Below are positions 17,221-25,766 of a DNA stretch of 64,000 nucleotides, one piece after another. Below the pieces are notes generated by a model. It made no database searches and was not told where the DNA came from. It was given only the letters and a program-made list of their open reading frames with translations. This stretch comes from Leptolinea sp964420995 (lineage in GTDB: Bacteria > Chloroflexota > Anaerolineae > Anaerolineales > Anaerolineaceae), in assembly GCA_964420995.1 (NCBI GenBank), contig CAYQUX010000007.1, positions 92,546-156,545 on the forward strand, read 5' to 3'. The position numbers and the translations under genes were made by a program. The stretch's first letter is position 1, and every line of letters starts with the position of its first letter.

Positions 17221-18857
17221 TCGCGGAAAATCCGGACGTAGCGGTTGGGATCTTTCCCATAGGAATGGGAGACAAGTTGGGACTGGCGGGCCATCTCGTG
17301 CTGCAGCCGGCGTATGGGCGCCGTGGCGGGTGGGAGGTCGATGTATTTTGAGCCGTTCATCACGGATTCAATGGCGGCGCGGGTGGCACTGGTGTAATCC
17401 TGCCAGTCGTTGGGTGTCGGGCTGTCCATGCTCAAATTGAACATGTCTGCCAGCGATTGTTCGATCTGGTTGATAGTATTGGCGCGCAGCACGTAGATGG
17501 GCAGGCCGCGCTCTTCCGCGTCCAAAATGGTCTGCTGGCGGTTGCGGTAATACGCGCGCAATGTCATCAGGGCTTCCGCTTCTTCCAAATTTTTGACGGC
17601 CAGCACCGGAACACCCAGCCGGCGGGCCGCCTGGATAAGGCGGTTGCGGGCTACGCCGTAGGGGTACAGACGCACCGGTTTGCCATCAAAAGGAGAGACG
17701 ACCTCAGCCGGTTCATCCGACCGGGCTTCGAAACTGCTGGTGTCAACCACGTTCTGGTATCGCCCGCCGCGGCGCATGGACGTGCCGGGCTGCGTGCCCG
17801 GTTCCACCATGGCGCGCCGGAATCCCTGGTTGGGGGCGGGCCGGGAAGGCGGCGGCGGAGCCGGTTTTTCGATCAGGATCTCGTCATTCTCACCCATCGA
17901 CCGGATTTCCGGTGAGGGGATGGTGCCGCGCACCAGTGTATCCACGGCGGCGGCTACGTCCGGGTGCACAGCCACTTTGTCCCGTTCGATCATTTCGATC
18001 AACACGTCAAACGTGGGTGGAGCGCGCCGTTCCAGCACCGTTTTCTGGGTTCCCCGCCGGCGGGCTTCCTCGTCAGACAGGGTGACAGATTCAATCCCAC
18101 CGATCAGGTCAGACAGGGTGGGGTTAAGCAGCAGGTTTTCCAGCGAGCGGCCGTGCGCCGTGCCAATGAGCTGCACACCGCGTTCCGCGATAGTGCGGGC
18201 GGCCATGGCTTCCAATTCGCGGCCAATTTCGTCGATCACAATGACTTCGGGATTGTGGTTCTCCACCGCTTCGATCATCACTTCATGCTGCAGAGATGGG
18301 GTGGGCACCTGCATGCGGCGGGCATTACCCACCGCCGGATGCGGCACATCACCATCGCCGCCAATTTCATTGGAGGTATCCACGATGATCACGCGTTTTT
18401 TATCCGCCAGAATACGGGCGGCTTCGCGCAGCATGGTGGTCTTGCCGATACCCGGCCGTCCGAGGATCAAAATGCTTTTCCCTGATTCGACCAGGTCTGT
18501 GATGATATCGATGGTACCGTACACCGCGCGGCCCACCCGGCAGGTGAGTCCGACAATATGCCCCCGCCGGTTGCGGAAGGCGGAAATACGGTGCAGGGTG
18601 CGTTCCAGTCCGGCGCGGTTGTCGGCGTCAAACTCACCAATGCGTTCCACCACAAAACTGATGTCTTTGTGGGTTATTTCATTCTGAGAAAGTTCAACTT
18701 CACCATTAACAAAGCGGGCTTTGGGAACCCGGCCAAGATCCAGGATGATCTCAATGAGATTGTCAATGTTGTTCGCCCGGGTCACGGCTTCAGCCACGGC
18801 CGGGGGAAGGACTTCCAGTAAATTTTGTAAATCGTCCGTAATTCTTCGTTGTGTCAT
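17217..18857 (-). CDS. SpoIIIAA/Ycf45-like AAA ATPase with C-terminal R3H domain
   Basis: The 546-residue protein combines an N-terminal region resembling stage III sporulation AA / chloroplast Ycf45 ATPases with a C-terminal R3H nucleic-acid-binding domain. The Walker A is GRPGIGKTT (residues 133-141) and the Walker B is EVIVIDEIGRE, followed by TAERGVQLIGTAHG. After a Pro-rich linker (about 325-350), an R3H motif appears near the end (PIRRLQHEMARQSQLVSHS, Arg and His of RxxxH). It likely binds single-stranded nucleic acid; its role is not established. Coupling to tmk suggests a DNA-metabolism link, by inference. Confidence 0.88.
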   Translation of the reverse strand: MTQRRITDDLQNLLEVLPPAVAEAVTRANNIDNLIEIILDLGRVPKARFVNGEVELSQNEITHKDISFVVERIGEFDADNRAGLERTLHRISAFRNRRGHIVGLTCRVGRAVYGTIDIITDLVESGKSILILGRPGIGKTTMLREAARILADKKRVIIVDTSNEIGGDGDVPHPAVGNARRMQVPTPSLQHEVMIEAVENHNPEVIVIDEIGRELEAMAARTIAERGVQLIGTAHGRSLENLLLNPTLSDLIGGIESVTLSDEEARRRGTQKTVLERRAPPTFDVLIEMIERDKVAVHPDVAAAVDTLVRGTIPSPEIRSMGENDEILIEKPAPPPPSRPAPNQGFRRAMVEPGTQPGTSMRRGGRYQNVVDTSSFEARSDEPAEVVSPFDGKPVRLYPYGVARNRLIQAARRLGVPVLAVKNLEEAEALMTLRAYYRNRQQTILDAEERGLPIYVLRANTINQIEQSLADMFNLSMDSPTPNDWQDYTSATRAAIESVMNGSKYIDLPPATAPIRRLQHEMARQSQLVSHSYGKDPNRYVRIFRE

Positions 18858-18984
18858 AGCTTATCTATAGAATAAATCAGGAAGGCTGCAAATGCAAATA
18901 AACATTTGGTTAACGTATGGTTGCCGGGTTAAATGGATTACCGTCAACGGTCAAACCGGCTGGTATTGTTGTGAGTCGAATCGC

Positions 18985-19881
18985 CTAGTTCTTTCCCGGA
19001 TTGGTGGTGGGTTCCACCCGGGCCATTGGCGATGAAGGTTCCGCCCGGCGGCGTTCCAGTGCCTGAATGCCGCGCTCCAGAATGGGACTACGCTGGCGGG
19101 CGATCAGGTGTTTCACCAGCAATGCCTGCCTGGGTGATGCCTCTGCGCCGATGCGTTCCAGACCGTTTTCCAGCCAGGATTGATAGGAACGCACTGCCAA
19201 GTAAATCGGTCGACCGCTCTGATTGGGGAGAGCCGCGGTCAGGGCTTTGATCAGGCAATCCACATCCAGCGCGTCAGGATGGAAGATTGGTTTTACATAG
19301 ATTCCCTGCGGTCCAAATTCGACATCCACGTAGGCCATCACGTCATCCTTCTGCTGGCAAACCAGCCCCTGGAAGGAATGCGCGCTCATTGGCTCCGCGG
19401 AAAGTACCAGCGGCGGCATAAGAGCTTGAAAGAGTGACCGGATGCTGCTTTCCTGGTCAAGCCGCGCCGGAGCCCAGTCTGAATCGGGACTGCTCTCCGC
19501 GCCAGGTGTCGGCAATTTCCAGACACGCTGCCAGGCGAACACACTGAACCCGGCCCGGCGGAAACTTTCGAACACCTGGCTGGTTTCATCCACTTCCGCC
19601 AGAAGGTGATAGGCTCCCCATTCGCCGGATTGTCTGGCCAGGTCTTCCAGCAGAACCGGCAGTGAGGGCAGAATGGAATCGACGGACGGGGTAATGAAAG
19701 CCAGCCGCGCGGAACGTTCGCCCTGTTGAAAATTTACCTGGCCGAACAACGGCGGGGCGCCGTCATCAGAACGCGCCACGTTGGTGTAAGTTCCAAAAAT
19801 GGCATTGAGCTGCGAAAAAACAGCCGCCAATCCCAACGGGGTGCCCCGCGTCAGCATCAGCGCGCTATCCAATCCCAACAA
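18985..19881 (-). CDS. GNAT-like protein of unknown function, start uncertain
   Basis: I do not recognise this specifically. It resembles GNAT-fold proteins: FQQGERSARLAFITP and LLAEVDETSQVFESFRRAGFSV look like an acetyltransferase core, but no clear acetyl-CoA loop is seen, so catalytic activity is doubtful. The first standard start is a TTG at 19881 (298 residues). The same frame stays open upstream and reads LRALAWHDLPALYRHRRQL, a plausible GNAT N-terminus, back to an ATA at 19941 that overlaps the pdxT stop. GGAG lies 8 bases before that ATA. The true start is therefore probably upstream of 19881. Confidence 0.6.
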   Translation of the reverse strand: MLGLDSALMLTRGTPLGLAAVFSQLNAIFGTYTNVARSDDGAPPLFGQVNFQQGERSARLAFITPSVDSILPSLPVLLEDLARQSGEWGAYHLLAEVDETSQVFESFRRAGFSVFAWQRVWKLPTPGAESSPDSDWAPARLDQESSIRSLFQALMPPLVLSAEPMSAHSFQGLVCQQKDDVMAYVDVEFGPQGIYVKPIFHPDALDVDCLIKALTAALPNQSGRPIYLAVRSYQSWLENGLERIGAEASPRQALLVKHLIARQRSPILERGIQALERRRAEPSSPMARVEPTTNPGKN

Positions 19882-19937
19882 CTGCCGCCGGTGGCGGTAC
19901 AGCGCGGGAAGATCATGCCAGGCTAAAGCTCGAAGTC

Positions 19938-20534
19938 CTATTTTGCCAGCTCCAGAAAATAACGGTGAAAACGGTCGTCTTCAGTGAGTTCAGGATGGAA
20001 AGACGTGGCCAAAAGTCGGCCCTGCCGGGCGGCTACGATGCGGCCGCCGCCCTTGATACTGTTCTCGGGCAGTTTGCATAAAACTTCAGCCGGAGGATGA
20101 GCTTCCTTTATAAGGGGCGCGCGGATGAAAACGGCGTGGTACGAGTGCCCTTCGGGATCCACTGATTTGAGCGCCGGAATATCAAGATCGATCTCAAAAC
20201 TGTCCACCTGGCGGCCAAAGGCGTTGCGTTCCACCACGATGTCCATCACGCCCATCAGGGGTTGTTTGCGTTGCGCGTCCTTCGAGAGGAATATCGCCCC
20301 GGCGCAGGTTCCCCAGATGGCATGTTCCTTCGCGAATTCCCGCAGCGGGTCCATCAGGTTGTACGCGACAGCCAGTTTGCCGATGGTGGTCGACTCGCCG
20401 CCCGGGATGATCAAACCATTCAAACCATCCAGGTCACCGGGAAGGCGCACCTGGATGGTTTCGATATTAAGGTTTTGCAGCGTTGTCTGGTGTTCGGCAA
20501 AGTCACCCTGCAGCGCCAGTACACCAATCTTCAT
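19938..20534 (-). CDS. pdxT: Pyridoxal 5'-phosphate synthase glutaminase subunit
   Basis: PdxT releases ammonia from glutamine for PdxS in the ribose-5-phosphate-dependent vitamin B6 pathway. The 198-residue class I amidotransferase shows IGVLALQGDFAEH at the N-terminus, the oxyanion motif PGGEST, the catalytic Cys in GTCAGAIFLS, and the His-Glu pair in SFHPELTED. The ATG at 20534 is chosen because family members begin MKIGVLALQG. It starts 8 bp after the pdxS stop, in one operon. Confidence 0.96.
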   Translation of the reverse strand: MKIGVLALQGDFAEHQTTLQNLNIETIQVRLPGDLDGLNGLIIPGGESTTIGKLAVAYNLMDPLREFAKEHAIWGTCAGAIFLSKDAQRKQPLMGVMDIVVERNAFGRQVDSFEIDLDIPALKSVDPEGHSYHAVFIRAPLIKEAHPPAEVLCKLPENSIKGGGRIVAARQGRLLATSFHPELTEDDRFHRYFLELAK

Positions 20535-20541
20535 AAATTGT

Positions 20542-21429
20542 CTACCAGCCTCTTCCGGCAATCAACTCCGGTTCGGGAATGGCGGAAACCTGCCGTCCGA
20601 CCATGGGCTCACCAAGGTTACGGCTGACTTCAGCCAGAATCTTCGCGTCATTGTAGTGCGTGGTGGCTTTGACAATGGCCGCGGCGCGTTTGGCTGGATC
20701 GCCGGATTTGAAGATACCGGAACCCACAAAGACACCGTCCACACCCAGTTGCATCATCAGAGCGGCATCGGCCGGGGTGGCAATGCCGCCCGCGGCAAAG
20801 TTGACCACCGGCATGCGACCGAGTTTTCGGGTTTCCATCACCAGTTCGTATGGCGCGCCCAGTTCTTTCGAGTAGGTCATCACTTCTTCTTCCGGCATGT
20901 TCTGCAGCCGGCGGATGTCGCCCAGAACCTGGCGGGCATGGCGAACGGCTTCCACCACATCCCCGGTACCGGCTTCACCCTTGGTGCGGATCATGGCTGC
21001 GCCTTCCCCAACCCGGCGAAGGGCTTCTCCCAGGTTGCGGCAGCCGCACACGAACGGGACTTTGAAGGCATGTTTGTTTACATGAAAGGCTTCATCGGCG
21101 GGGGTTAACACTTCTGATTCGTCGATGTAATCAATCCCCAGTGCTTCAAGGATCTGCGCTTCCACAAAGTGACCGATGCGGCACTTGGCCATCACCGGAA
21201 TACTGACTGATTCCATAATACGAATGATCACTTCCGGGTCGCTCATACGGGCGACGCCGCCGCTCGCGCGGATATCTGCGGGAACCCGTTCCAATGCCAT
21301 TACTGCGCAGGCGCCGGCATCTTCGGCGATCTTTGCGTGGTCAGGCGTGACCACATCCATGATCACACCGCCTTTTAACATTTGAGCCAGTCCCTTCTTG
21401 ACGGCAAAGGTGGCTACTTGCTGTTCCAT
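20542..21429 (-). CDS. pdxS: Pyridoxal 5'-phosphate synthase lyase subunit
   Basis: PdxS is the TIM-barrel synthase that joins ribose 5-phosphate, glyceraldehyde 3-phosphate and ammonia to make PLP; 12 subunits pair with 12 PdxT. At 295 residues it matches the family closely: GGVIMDVVTPDHAKIAEDAG, MALERVPADIRASGGVARM with the first active lysine region, CRIGHFVEAQILEALGIDYI, KAGEAGTGDV-like (KGEAGTGDVVEAVRHAR) and NFAAGGIATPADAALMMQLG with GSGIFKS. GAGGAC precedes the ATG. It shares an operon with pdxT. Confidence 0.97.
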   Translation of the reverse strand: MEQQVATFAVKKGLAQMLKGGVIMDVVTPDHAKIAEDAGACAVMALERVPADIRASGGVARMSDPEVIIRIMESVSIPVMAKCRIGHFVEAQILEALGIDYIDESEVLTPADEAFHVNKHAFKVPFVCGCRNLGEALRRVGEGAAMIRTKGEAGTGDVVEAVRHARQVLGDIRRLQNMPEEEVMTYSKELGAPYELVMETRKLGRMPVVNFAAGGIATPADAALMMQLGVDGVFVGSGIFKSGDPAKRAAAIVKATTHYNDAKILAEVSRNLGEPMVGRQVSAIPEPELIAGRGW

Positions 21430-21514
21430 AACGTCCTCCTGAATTAATAAACAAGAACCCTGCGTTTCGATTTTACCACGCAGAATCGCCTATTGAAGGG
21501 TGGCGGACTTTCTT

Positions 21515-22030
21515 TCAGGAGACATTAAGAATACTCAGATCAATGATGCATGCTTGCGGCCAGCGAATTCTGGCTTCTTCCAGCAGGTCAGGACGGATGA
21601 CCACCACCGCCCGTTGAAAGAAATCCCCCTGCAGCGCCGTAAACGCGTTCATCCATCCCTGCTCCTTTTCAAACTCCAGCGGACCCAGTTCGTCCACAAT
21701 GAGCAGGTCGCAGGGACACATTTCGCCCAGAATCGCGTTGCTCCACGCCATCACATCCGTTGAAAAATCCCAGTGGTCGGTCACATGAAAGCCGGATTGA
21801 CGTTCCACCCGCTCTGCCAGCCGGCGCCTTTCACCGGTACGCAGGTGCACCACATCAATGGCAATTTTTTTGCCGTTCTCGAAAACCGGTGGACTGATCA
21901 CCCCGCACGGTTGCCACCCGGTGCTGCGGGCATGTTCCACCCAGCATTGACAGGTATGTGTTTTTCCGCTGCCGCTTTCCCCGGTCAGGATATTGATCCC
22001 GCGGGTGAGCCTTGAAAGACTCAGGTCCAC
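21515..22030 (-). CDS. THEP1-like nucleoside triphosphatase
   Basis: The 171-residue P-loop protein resembles the NTPase_1 / THEP1 family: P-loop TGESGSGKTH near residues 16-25, PCGVISPPVFENGKK (the GxxxxPxxxNG block), and a Walker B with LLIVDELGPLEFEKEQG. Family members hydrolyse nucleoside triphosphates and often sit in metal-transport or cofactor clusters. It overlaps the ABC ATPase gene by 10 bp and is the last gene of the operon, so it probably serves that transport system. Confidence 0.8.
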   Translation of the reverse strand: MDLSLSRLTRGINILTGESGSGKTHTCQCWVEHARSTGWQPCGVISPPVFENGKKIAIDVVHLRTGERRRLAERVERQSGFHVTDHWDFSTDVMAWSNAILGEMCPCDLLIVDELGPLEFEKEQGWMNAFTALQGDFFQRAVVVIRPDLLEEARIRWPQACIIDLSILNVS

Positions 22031-22797
22031 AGGGCGACCTTTTGCCCGTCGACGCCGACGATGCGTACCGGAACACCGTACGCGCGGGTCAGGTTTTCGG
22101 CGGTAAAGACCTGTTCGCTCGGGCCGTTGGTCAAAATGTGCCCGCCGCGCATCAACACGATATCACTGGCCACCGCCGCGGCCGCTTCAGGTTCGTGCGT
22201 TGTCAGGATGATGGTGGAACCGGATTTATGCAGCTCGCGGATGATAAGGATCAGCCGGGCTTTGTTCGCCAGGTCGAGATGGGAGGTGGGTTCATCCAGC
22301 AGGATGATGTGCGGTTGCTGGGTGAGGGCGCGCGCCAGCAGCACCAGTTGGCGCTCGCCGCCGCTCAAGGATGTGACGGTGCGGTTTTCCATTTCGTGCA
22401 AACCCGCGATTTCCAGCGCCTTGTGCGCGGCAGCCAGATCATTGGCGCGGGGGGATTCCAGCGGGTGAAGATACGGGGTGCGCCCAAGCAGGACGTATTC
22501 GAGAATGGAATAATCAAAGGGCATGTGTTCAATCTGGGGAACCAGCGCCATCATCTGCCCGGCTTCGCGCCGTGAGTAGGCATGAAGCGGCCGGTCCTTT
22601 AGCCTGATCTGACCGCCGGCGGGCGGAAGCCAGCCCAGAATGACATGCAGCAGCGTGGATTTTCCCGCGCCGTTGGGGCCGAGTATGGCGGTGACCGAAC
22701 CATCGAGAATATTCAGGTTCAGGTCATTCAACACGTCGCGGTGGTTACCGTCGTAACTGTAGGAGATATGTTCCAGTGAGATGATTGCCCCGGTCAT
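22021..22797 (-). CDS. ABC transporter ATP-binding protein, iron-chelate/cobalamin type
   Basis: The 258-residue ATPase has all motifs: Walker A GPNGAGKST, Q-loop ALVPQIEH, signature LSGGERQLVLLARAL, Walker B IILLDEPTSHLDL and the switch His in TTHEPEAA. With the adjacent FecCD-type permease it forms an importer for siderophore, heme, cobalamin or another metal chelate. It overlaps the permease gene by 4 bp (ATGA). The substrate cannot be decided. Confidence 0.93.
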   Translation of the reverse strand: MTGAIISLEHISYSYDGNHRDVLNDLNLNILDGSVTAILGPNGAGKSTLLHVILGWLPPAGGQIRLKDRPLHAYSRREAGQMMALVPQIEHMPFDYSILEYVLLGRTPYLHPLESPRANDLAAAHKALEIAGLHEMENRTVTSLSGGERQLVLLARALTQQPHIILLDEPTSHLDLANKARLILIIRELHKSGSTIILTTHEPEAAAAVASDIVLMRGGHILTNGPSEQVFTAENLTRAYGVPVRIVGVDGQKVALWT

Positions 22798-23804
22798 CGC
22801 TGACTCCGCACACCGGTCATGGAAAGCAGAATGATGAAGCTGACCGCGCCCAACAGGGATGTAATGATTCCAAGGGGGATTTCCCCGGGAAGCAGGATAC
22901 GCGCCAGGTCATCACATAAAAGTGTAAATAATCCCCCGATCAACAGGGTTGCCGGCAGTGTCATCCGAGAATCCGCCCCGAACAGGCGCCGGGAAATATG
23001 CGGCACGATCAAACCTACCCAGGTGACCATCCCGCTGACCGAAATCACCGACGCTGTGGCCAGCACCGCCGCGCCAAGCAGGACGGCGCGTTCCAACCGG
23101 GGCGAAGCGCCCATGGAAAAAGCCGCGGCGTCGCTGAGCGAAAGCAGATTCAACCGCCAGCGCAGAAGCACGAGAATGACCAGACTGACGGTAACAGCCG
23201 GTAGAATGCTCAAGAATCGACTCCATGTGCTGCTCGAAAGTCCACCCAGCAGCCAGAATGTGATCTCGGGGAGTTGACTCAAGGGGTCTGCCATGTATTT
23301 CAAGAGCCCCACTCCTGACGAAAACAGGGCGGATACGGCTATTCCGGCGAGGATCAGCCGCAGCACCCAGCCCCCGTATCGCAGGTGGTGCGCCAGGTAG
23401 TAAGACAACGCCAGCCCAAGAATGGCAAACACAGCAGCCGAAGTCTGCACCAGCCAGGCGGTGTTGCTGAAGAAAATAATGGCAAAAGCGGCTCCGAAGG
23501 ATGCCCCCTGGGACACCCCCAGGAATCCCGGTTCGACCAGTGGATTGCCAAAGATCATCTGAAAGACCAACCCTGCCGCGGATAGCGACATGCCAAGAAG
23601 TATGGCAATCAACATTCGGGGGAAGCGCAGGTTCAGCACAAGTTTCGTAGCCATTTCGTCACCGGCAATGGCAGCCGGTGTTGAAATTTGAACCGAAGGA
23701 TAGCGACCGACCAACAGGGAAAAACCGCCGGCAAATATGAGCAGGCAAACCAGAATGATCAATAATTTGTTTTTTGACATCACCCGGTGATTGAATGCGT
23801 TCAC
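22794..23804 (-). CDS. FecCD family ABC transporter permease
   Basis: A 336-residue BtuC/FecCD-type permease with about ten helices. Typical blocks are NPLVEPGFLGVSQGASFGA near residue 90, GGLSSSTWSR, and FVGLIVPHISRRLFG (here WVGLIVPHISRRLFGADSR), followed by PGEIPLGIITSLLGAVSFIILL. The start is a GTG at 23804 with AGGA upstream; an ATG at 23780 is also possible. No substrate-binding protein gene is found next to it. It sits 33 bp downstream of a PadR regulator on the same strand. Confidence 0.93.
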   Translation of the reverse strand: MNAFNHRVMSKNKLLIILVCLLIFAGGFSLLVGRYPSVQISTPAAIAGDEMATKLVLNLRFPRMLIAILLGMSLSAAGLVFQMIFGNPLVEPGFLGVSQGASFGAAFAIIFFSNTAWLVQTSAAVFAILGLALSYYLAHHLRYGGWVLRLILAGIAVSALFSSGVGLLKYMADPLSQLPEITFWLLGGLSSSTWSRFLSILPAVTVSLVILVLLRWRLNLLSLSDAAAFSMGASPRLERAVLLGAAVLATASVISVSGMVTWVGLIVPHISRRLFGADSRMTLPATLLIGGLFTLLCDDLARILLPGEIPLGIITSLLGAVSFIILLSMTGVRSQR

Positions 23805-23837
23805 ATTGGATTGTCCTGATTCTGTAGTGGTCTTGAA

Positions 23838-24407
23838 CTAGAAAGACGCTCTGACGCGGCGGTTGATGATCTGACTTTGCTCACATTCACTCAACCACTC
23901 CAACCAGGCGCTGATCTGCCGGATGCGGGAATCATATACCAGTTGGTCGTACTGGTCTTCGACGGTCAAGTCTTGCATGGCTTTCTGCATTTCTGCCAGC
24001 CAGGCTTCCGCGATACTTTTCTGTTTCTTAACCAGTGCCATGGCCGTTCCTGGCCCGTTTTGAACGGCAAAATATAGTTTTGCCAGAAATATCTGGCGCA
24101 TATCCCGACCGTGCAGAACCGGTTCTTTCAACCAATGCTCAAAGAGAAGTGATCCGGCAGCTGTGATATGGTATTCCTTGCGGGTGGGCGAATTGCCAAT
24201 CTGCATGAGATGCGAGATTAAATACCCGTTTTTTTCCAGGCTTTCAAGCATGGCGTACAGATTACTCTGGTTGATATGCCATATCTCTGACAACCCCCCG
24301 GGTTGGCTTAGGGTCTTGAACAAATCATAGCCATGCATGGGCCTTTCATCCAGAAAACCCAGCAGCATTATTTCCATTGGGCTCGTGTTCTTCTTGCGGG
24401 GTGACAT
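23838..24407 (-). CDS. PadR family transcriptional regulator
   Basis: The 189-residue protein (ATG at 24407, with GGAG ahead) has the PadR winged helix: MEIMLLGFLDERPMHGYDLFKTLSQPGG, WHINQSNLYAMLESLEKNGYLI, and the wing RKEYHITAAG, plus a C-terminal dimerisation helix region with LVKKQKSIAEAW. PadR proteins are usually repressors relieved by small ligands. It heads the same-strand operon with the FecCD-type importer and is divergent from the glycosyltransferase operon, so either could be its target. Confidence 0.9.
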   Translation of the reverse strand: MSPRKKNTSPMEIMLLGFLDERPMHGYDLFKTLSQPGGLSEIWHINQSNLYAMLESLEKNGYLISHLMQIGNSPTRKEYHITAAGSLLFEHWLKEPVLHGRDMRQIFLAKLYFAVQNGPGTAMALVKKQKSIAEAWLAEMQKAMQDLTVEDQYDQLVYDSRIRQISAWLEWLSECEQSQIINRRVRASF

Positions 24408-24421
24408 ATTCACTCCAGGAG

Positions 24422-24438
24422 TATTCAATAATTGAGTA
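24422..24438. promoter_or_regulatory. Candidate PadR operator
   Basis: TCAAT-A-ATTGA is a short perfect palindrome with one central base, flanked by partly matching bases, just upstream of the PadR start. It could be an autoregulatory site. This is inference from position and symmetry only. Confidence 0.3.
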
Positions 24439-24489
24439 ACCTTATTCTAGCATAGATACACCCTGTCAAAATGTGTTTAAAGACATGGT

Positions 24490-24517
24490 TTGACTCATAA
24501 ATGTACATATGTATAAT
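24490..24517 (+). promoter_or_regulatory. Promoter of the compatible-solute gene cluster
   Basis: TTGACT (24490-24495) and TATAAT (24512-24517) with a 16-bp spacer lie about 25 bp ahead of the first glycosyltransferase ATG. This is a strong sigma-70-type match. Confidence 0.75.
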
Positions 24518-24541
24518 GGTGGGAAGGGAAAGGAGCATTGC

Positions 24542-25765
24542 ATGTATGTTGCCATCATGCACTATGCAGCACCACCGGTTGTGGGGGGTGTCGAGTCGGT
24601 CATTGCCAGTCACGCAAATTGCATCGGCTATGGCGGACATTCCATAAAAATTATCGCCGGCCGGGGCGAGACCATGGACGCCCGCTGCCCCGTAGATTTA
24701 ATCCCTTTGATCGATTCCCGCCACCCGCGGGTGTTAAAAACCAAGGCATTACTGGATACGGGTTCTATTCCGGAAGATTTTGAATCACTGGTAAATCAAA
24801 TCCAGCACGACCTGGAACAGTCTCTAAAAGGGATCGATGTCCTCATCGCTCATAACGTGGCTACCCTGAATAAGAACCTGGCGCTGACATCTGCGCTGTA
24901 CAACCTGTCACAGAAACAGGATGCGCCCCGCATCGTCCTGTGGCATCACGACCTGGCATGGACAACACCCCGCTACCAGCCGGAGTTGTATGACGGCTAC
25001 CCCTGGGACTTGCTGCGTACCGCCTGGCCGCGGGTCACTCATGTAGCCGTTTCGGAGGAGCGCCGTAAGGAATACGCGGCACTTACCCATAGCCCGCTGG
25101 ATTCCATCCAGGTTGTACCGGCCGGTATCAATCTGCAGGATTTTCTCGCTCTAAACCGGCAGGTCACCAACCTGTGCAACCAGTTGAATCTTTTTCAGGC
25201 TGCTCCGCTGCTTCTCACCCCGGTTCGCGTTACCAAACGAAAAAACCTGGAGCTGGCCATAGAAACCACCGTTCACCTGAGGGAGCATTTACCCTCTGTA
25301 CGGCTGGTGATCACCGGCCCGCTTGGCGCGCACAACCCTGCCAACCAGGAATATTTTAAAAAGTTGATCCATTTGCGGAAGATGTTGGGCGCGGTGGACT
25401 ACGTCCACCTGATGGCTGAACATGTACCAGACGGGTTGGAAATGGAAAGCGTGGCCGGTTTCTACCGTCTGGCGGATGCCATGCTGCTGCCGAGCAGGGA
25501 GGAAGGTTTTGGCATTCCAGTTCTTGAAGCCGGGATTGCCCGCATCCCCATCTTTTGCAGCGACCTGCCCCCCCTGCGCGCGTTAGCCGGTCAGTGGGCT
25601 ACGTATTTCGACCCCGAAGACCGCCCTGCCAAAATTGCCCGCTTGATCGCTCAAACATTAACAGAGAGTCCTGTTTATAACCTGAGGTTAAAAATCCATA
25701 ACTCATTTACATGGGATGCCATTTATAAAACCCGCATCTCGCCTCTATTGAATAAGGTAGACTGA
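24542..25765 (+). CDS. Family 4 glycosyltransferase
   Basis: The 407-residue retaining GT-B enzyme starts at the ATG at 24542, which has AAGGAG just upstream. The N-terminal domain begins YVAIMHYAAPPVVGGVESV (the glycine-rich acceptor loop), the donor domain contains VTKRKNLELAIET, and the catalytic EX7E motif is EEGFGIPVLEA. It ends 1 bp before the GpgS-like gene, so the two are translated together. It is probably a nucleotide-sugar transferase in the same pathway; GDP-mannose or another donor cannot be chosen. Confidence 0.88.
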   Translation: MYVAIMHYAAPPVVGGVESVIASHANCIGYGGHSIKIIAGRGETMDARCPVDLIPLIDSRHPRVLKTKALLDTGSIPEDFESLVNQIQHDLEQSLKGIDVLIAHNVATLNKNLALTSALYNLSQKQDAPRIVLWHHDLAWTTPRYQPELYDGYPWDLLRTAWPRVTHVAVSEERRKEYAALTHSPLDSIQVVPAGINLQDFLALNRQVTNLCNQLNLFQAAPLLLTPVRVTKRKNLELAIETTVHLREHLPSVRLVITGPLGAHNPANQEYFKKLIHLRKMLGAVDYVHLMAEHVPDGLEMESVAGFYRLADAMLLPSREEGFGIPVLEAGIARIPIFCSDLPPLRALAGQWATYFDPEDRPAKIARLIAQTLTESPVYNLRLKIHNSFTWDAIYKTRISPLLNKVD

Positions 25766-25766
25766 T

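Noticed and set aside
17680..18687. 335-residue open frame antisense to the R3H ATPase
   Set aside because: Arg/Ser-rich shadow of a GC-rich gene with no domain or start signal.
20125..21108. 327-residue open frame antisense to pdxS and pdxT
   Set aside because: Both pdx genes are certain; the antisense frame has no recognisable domain.
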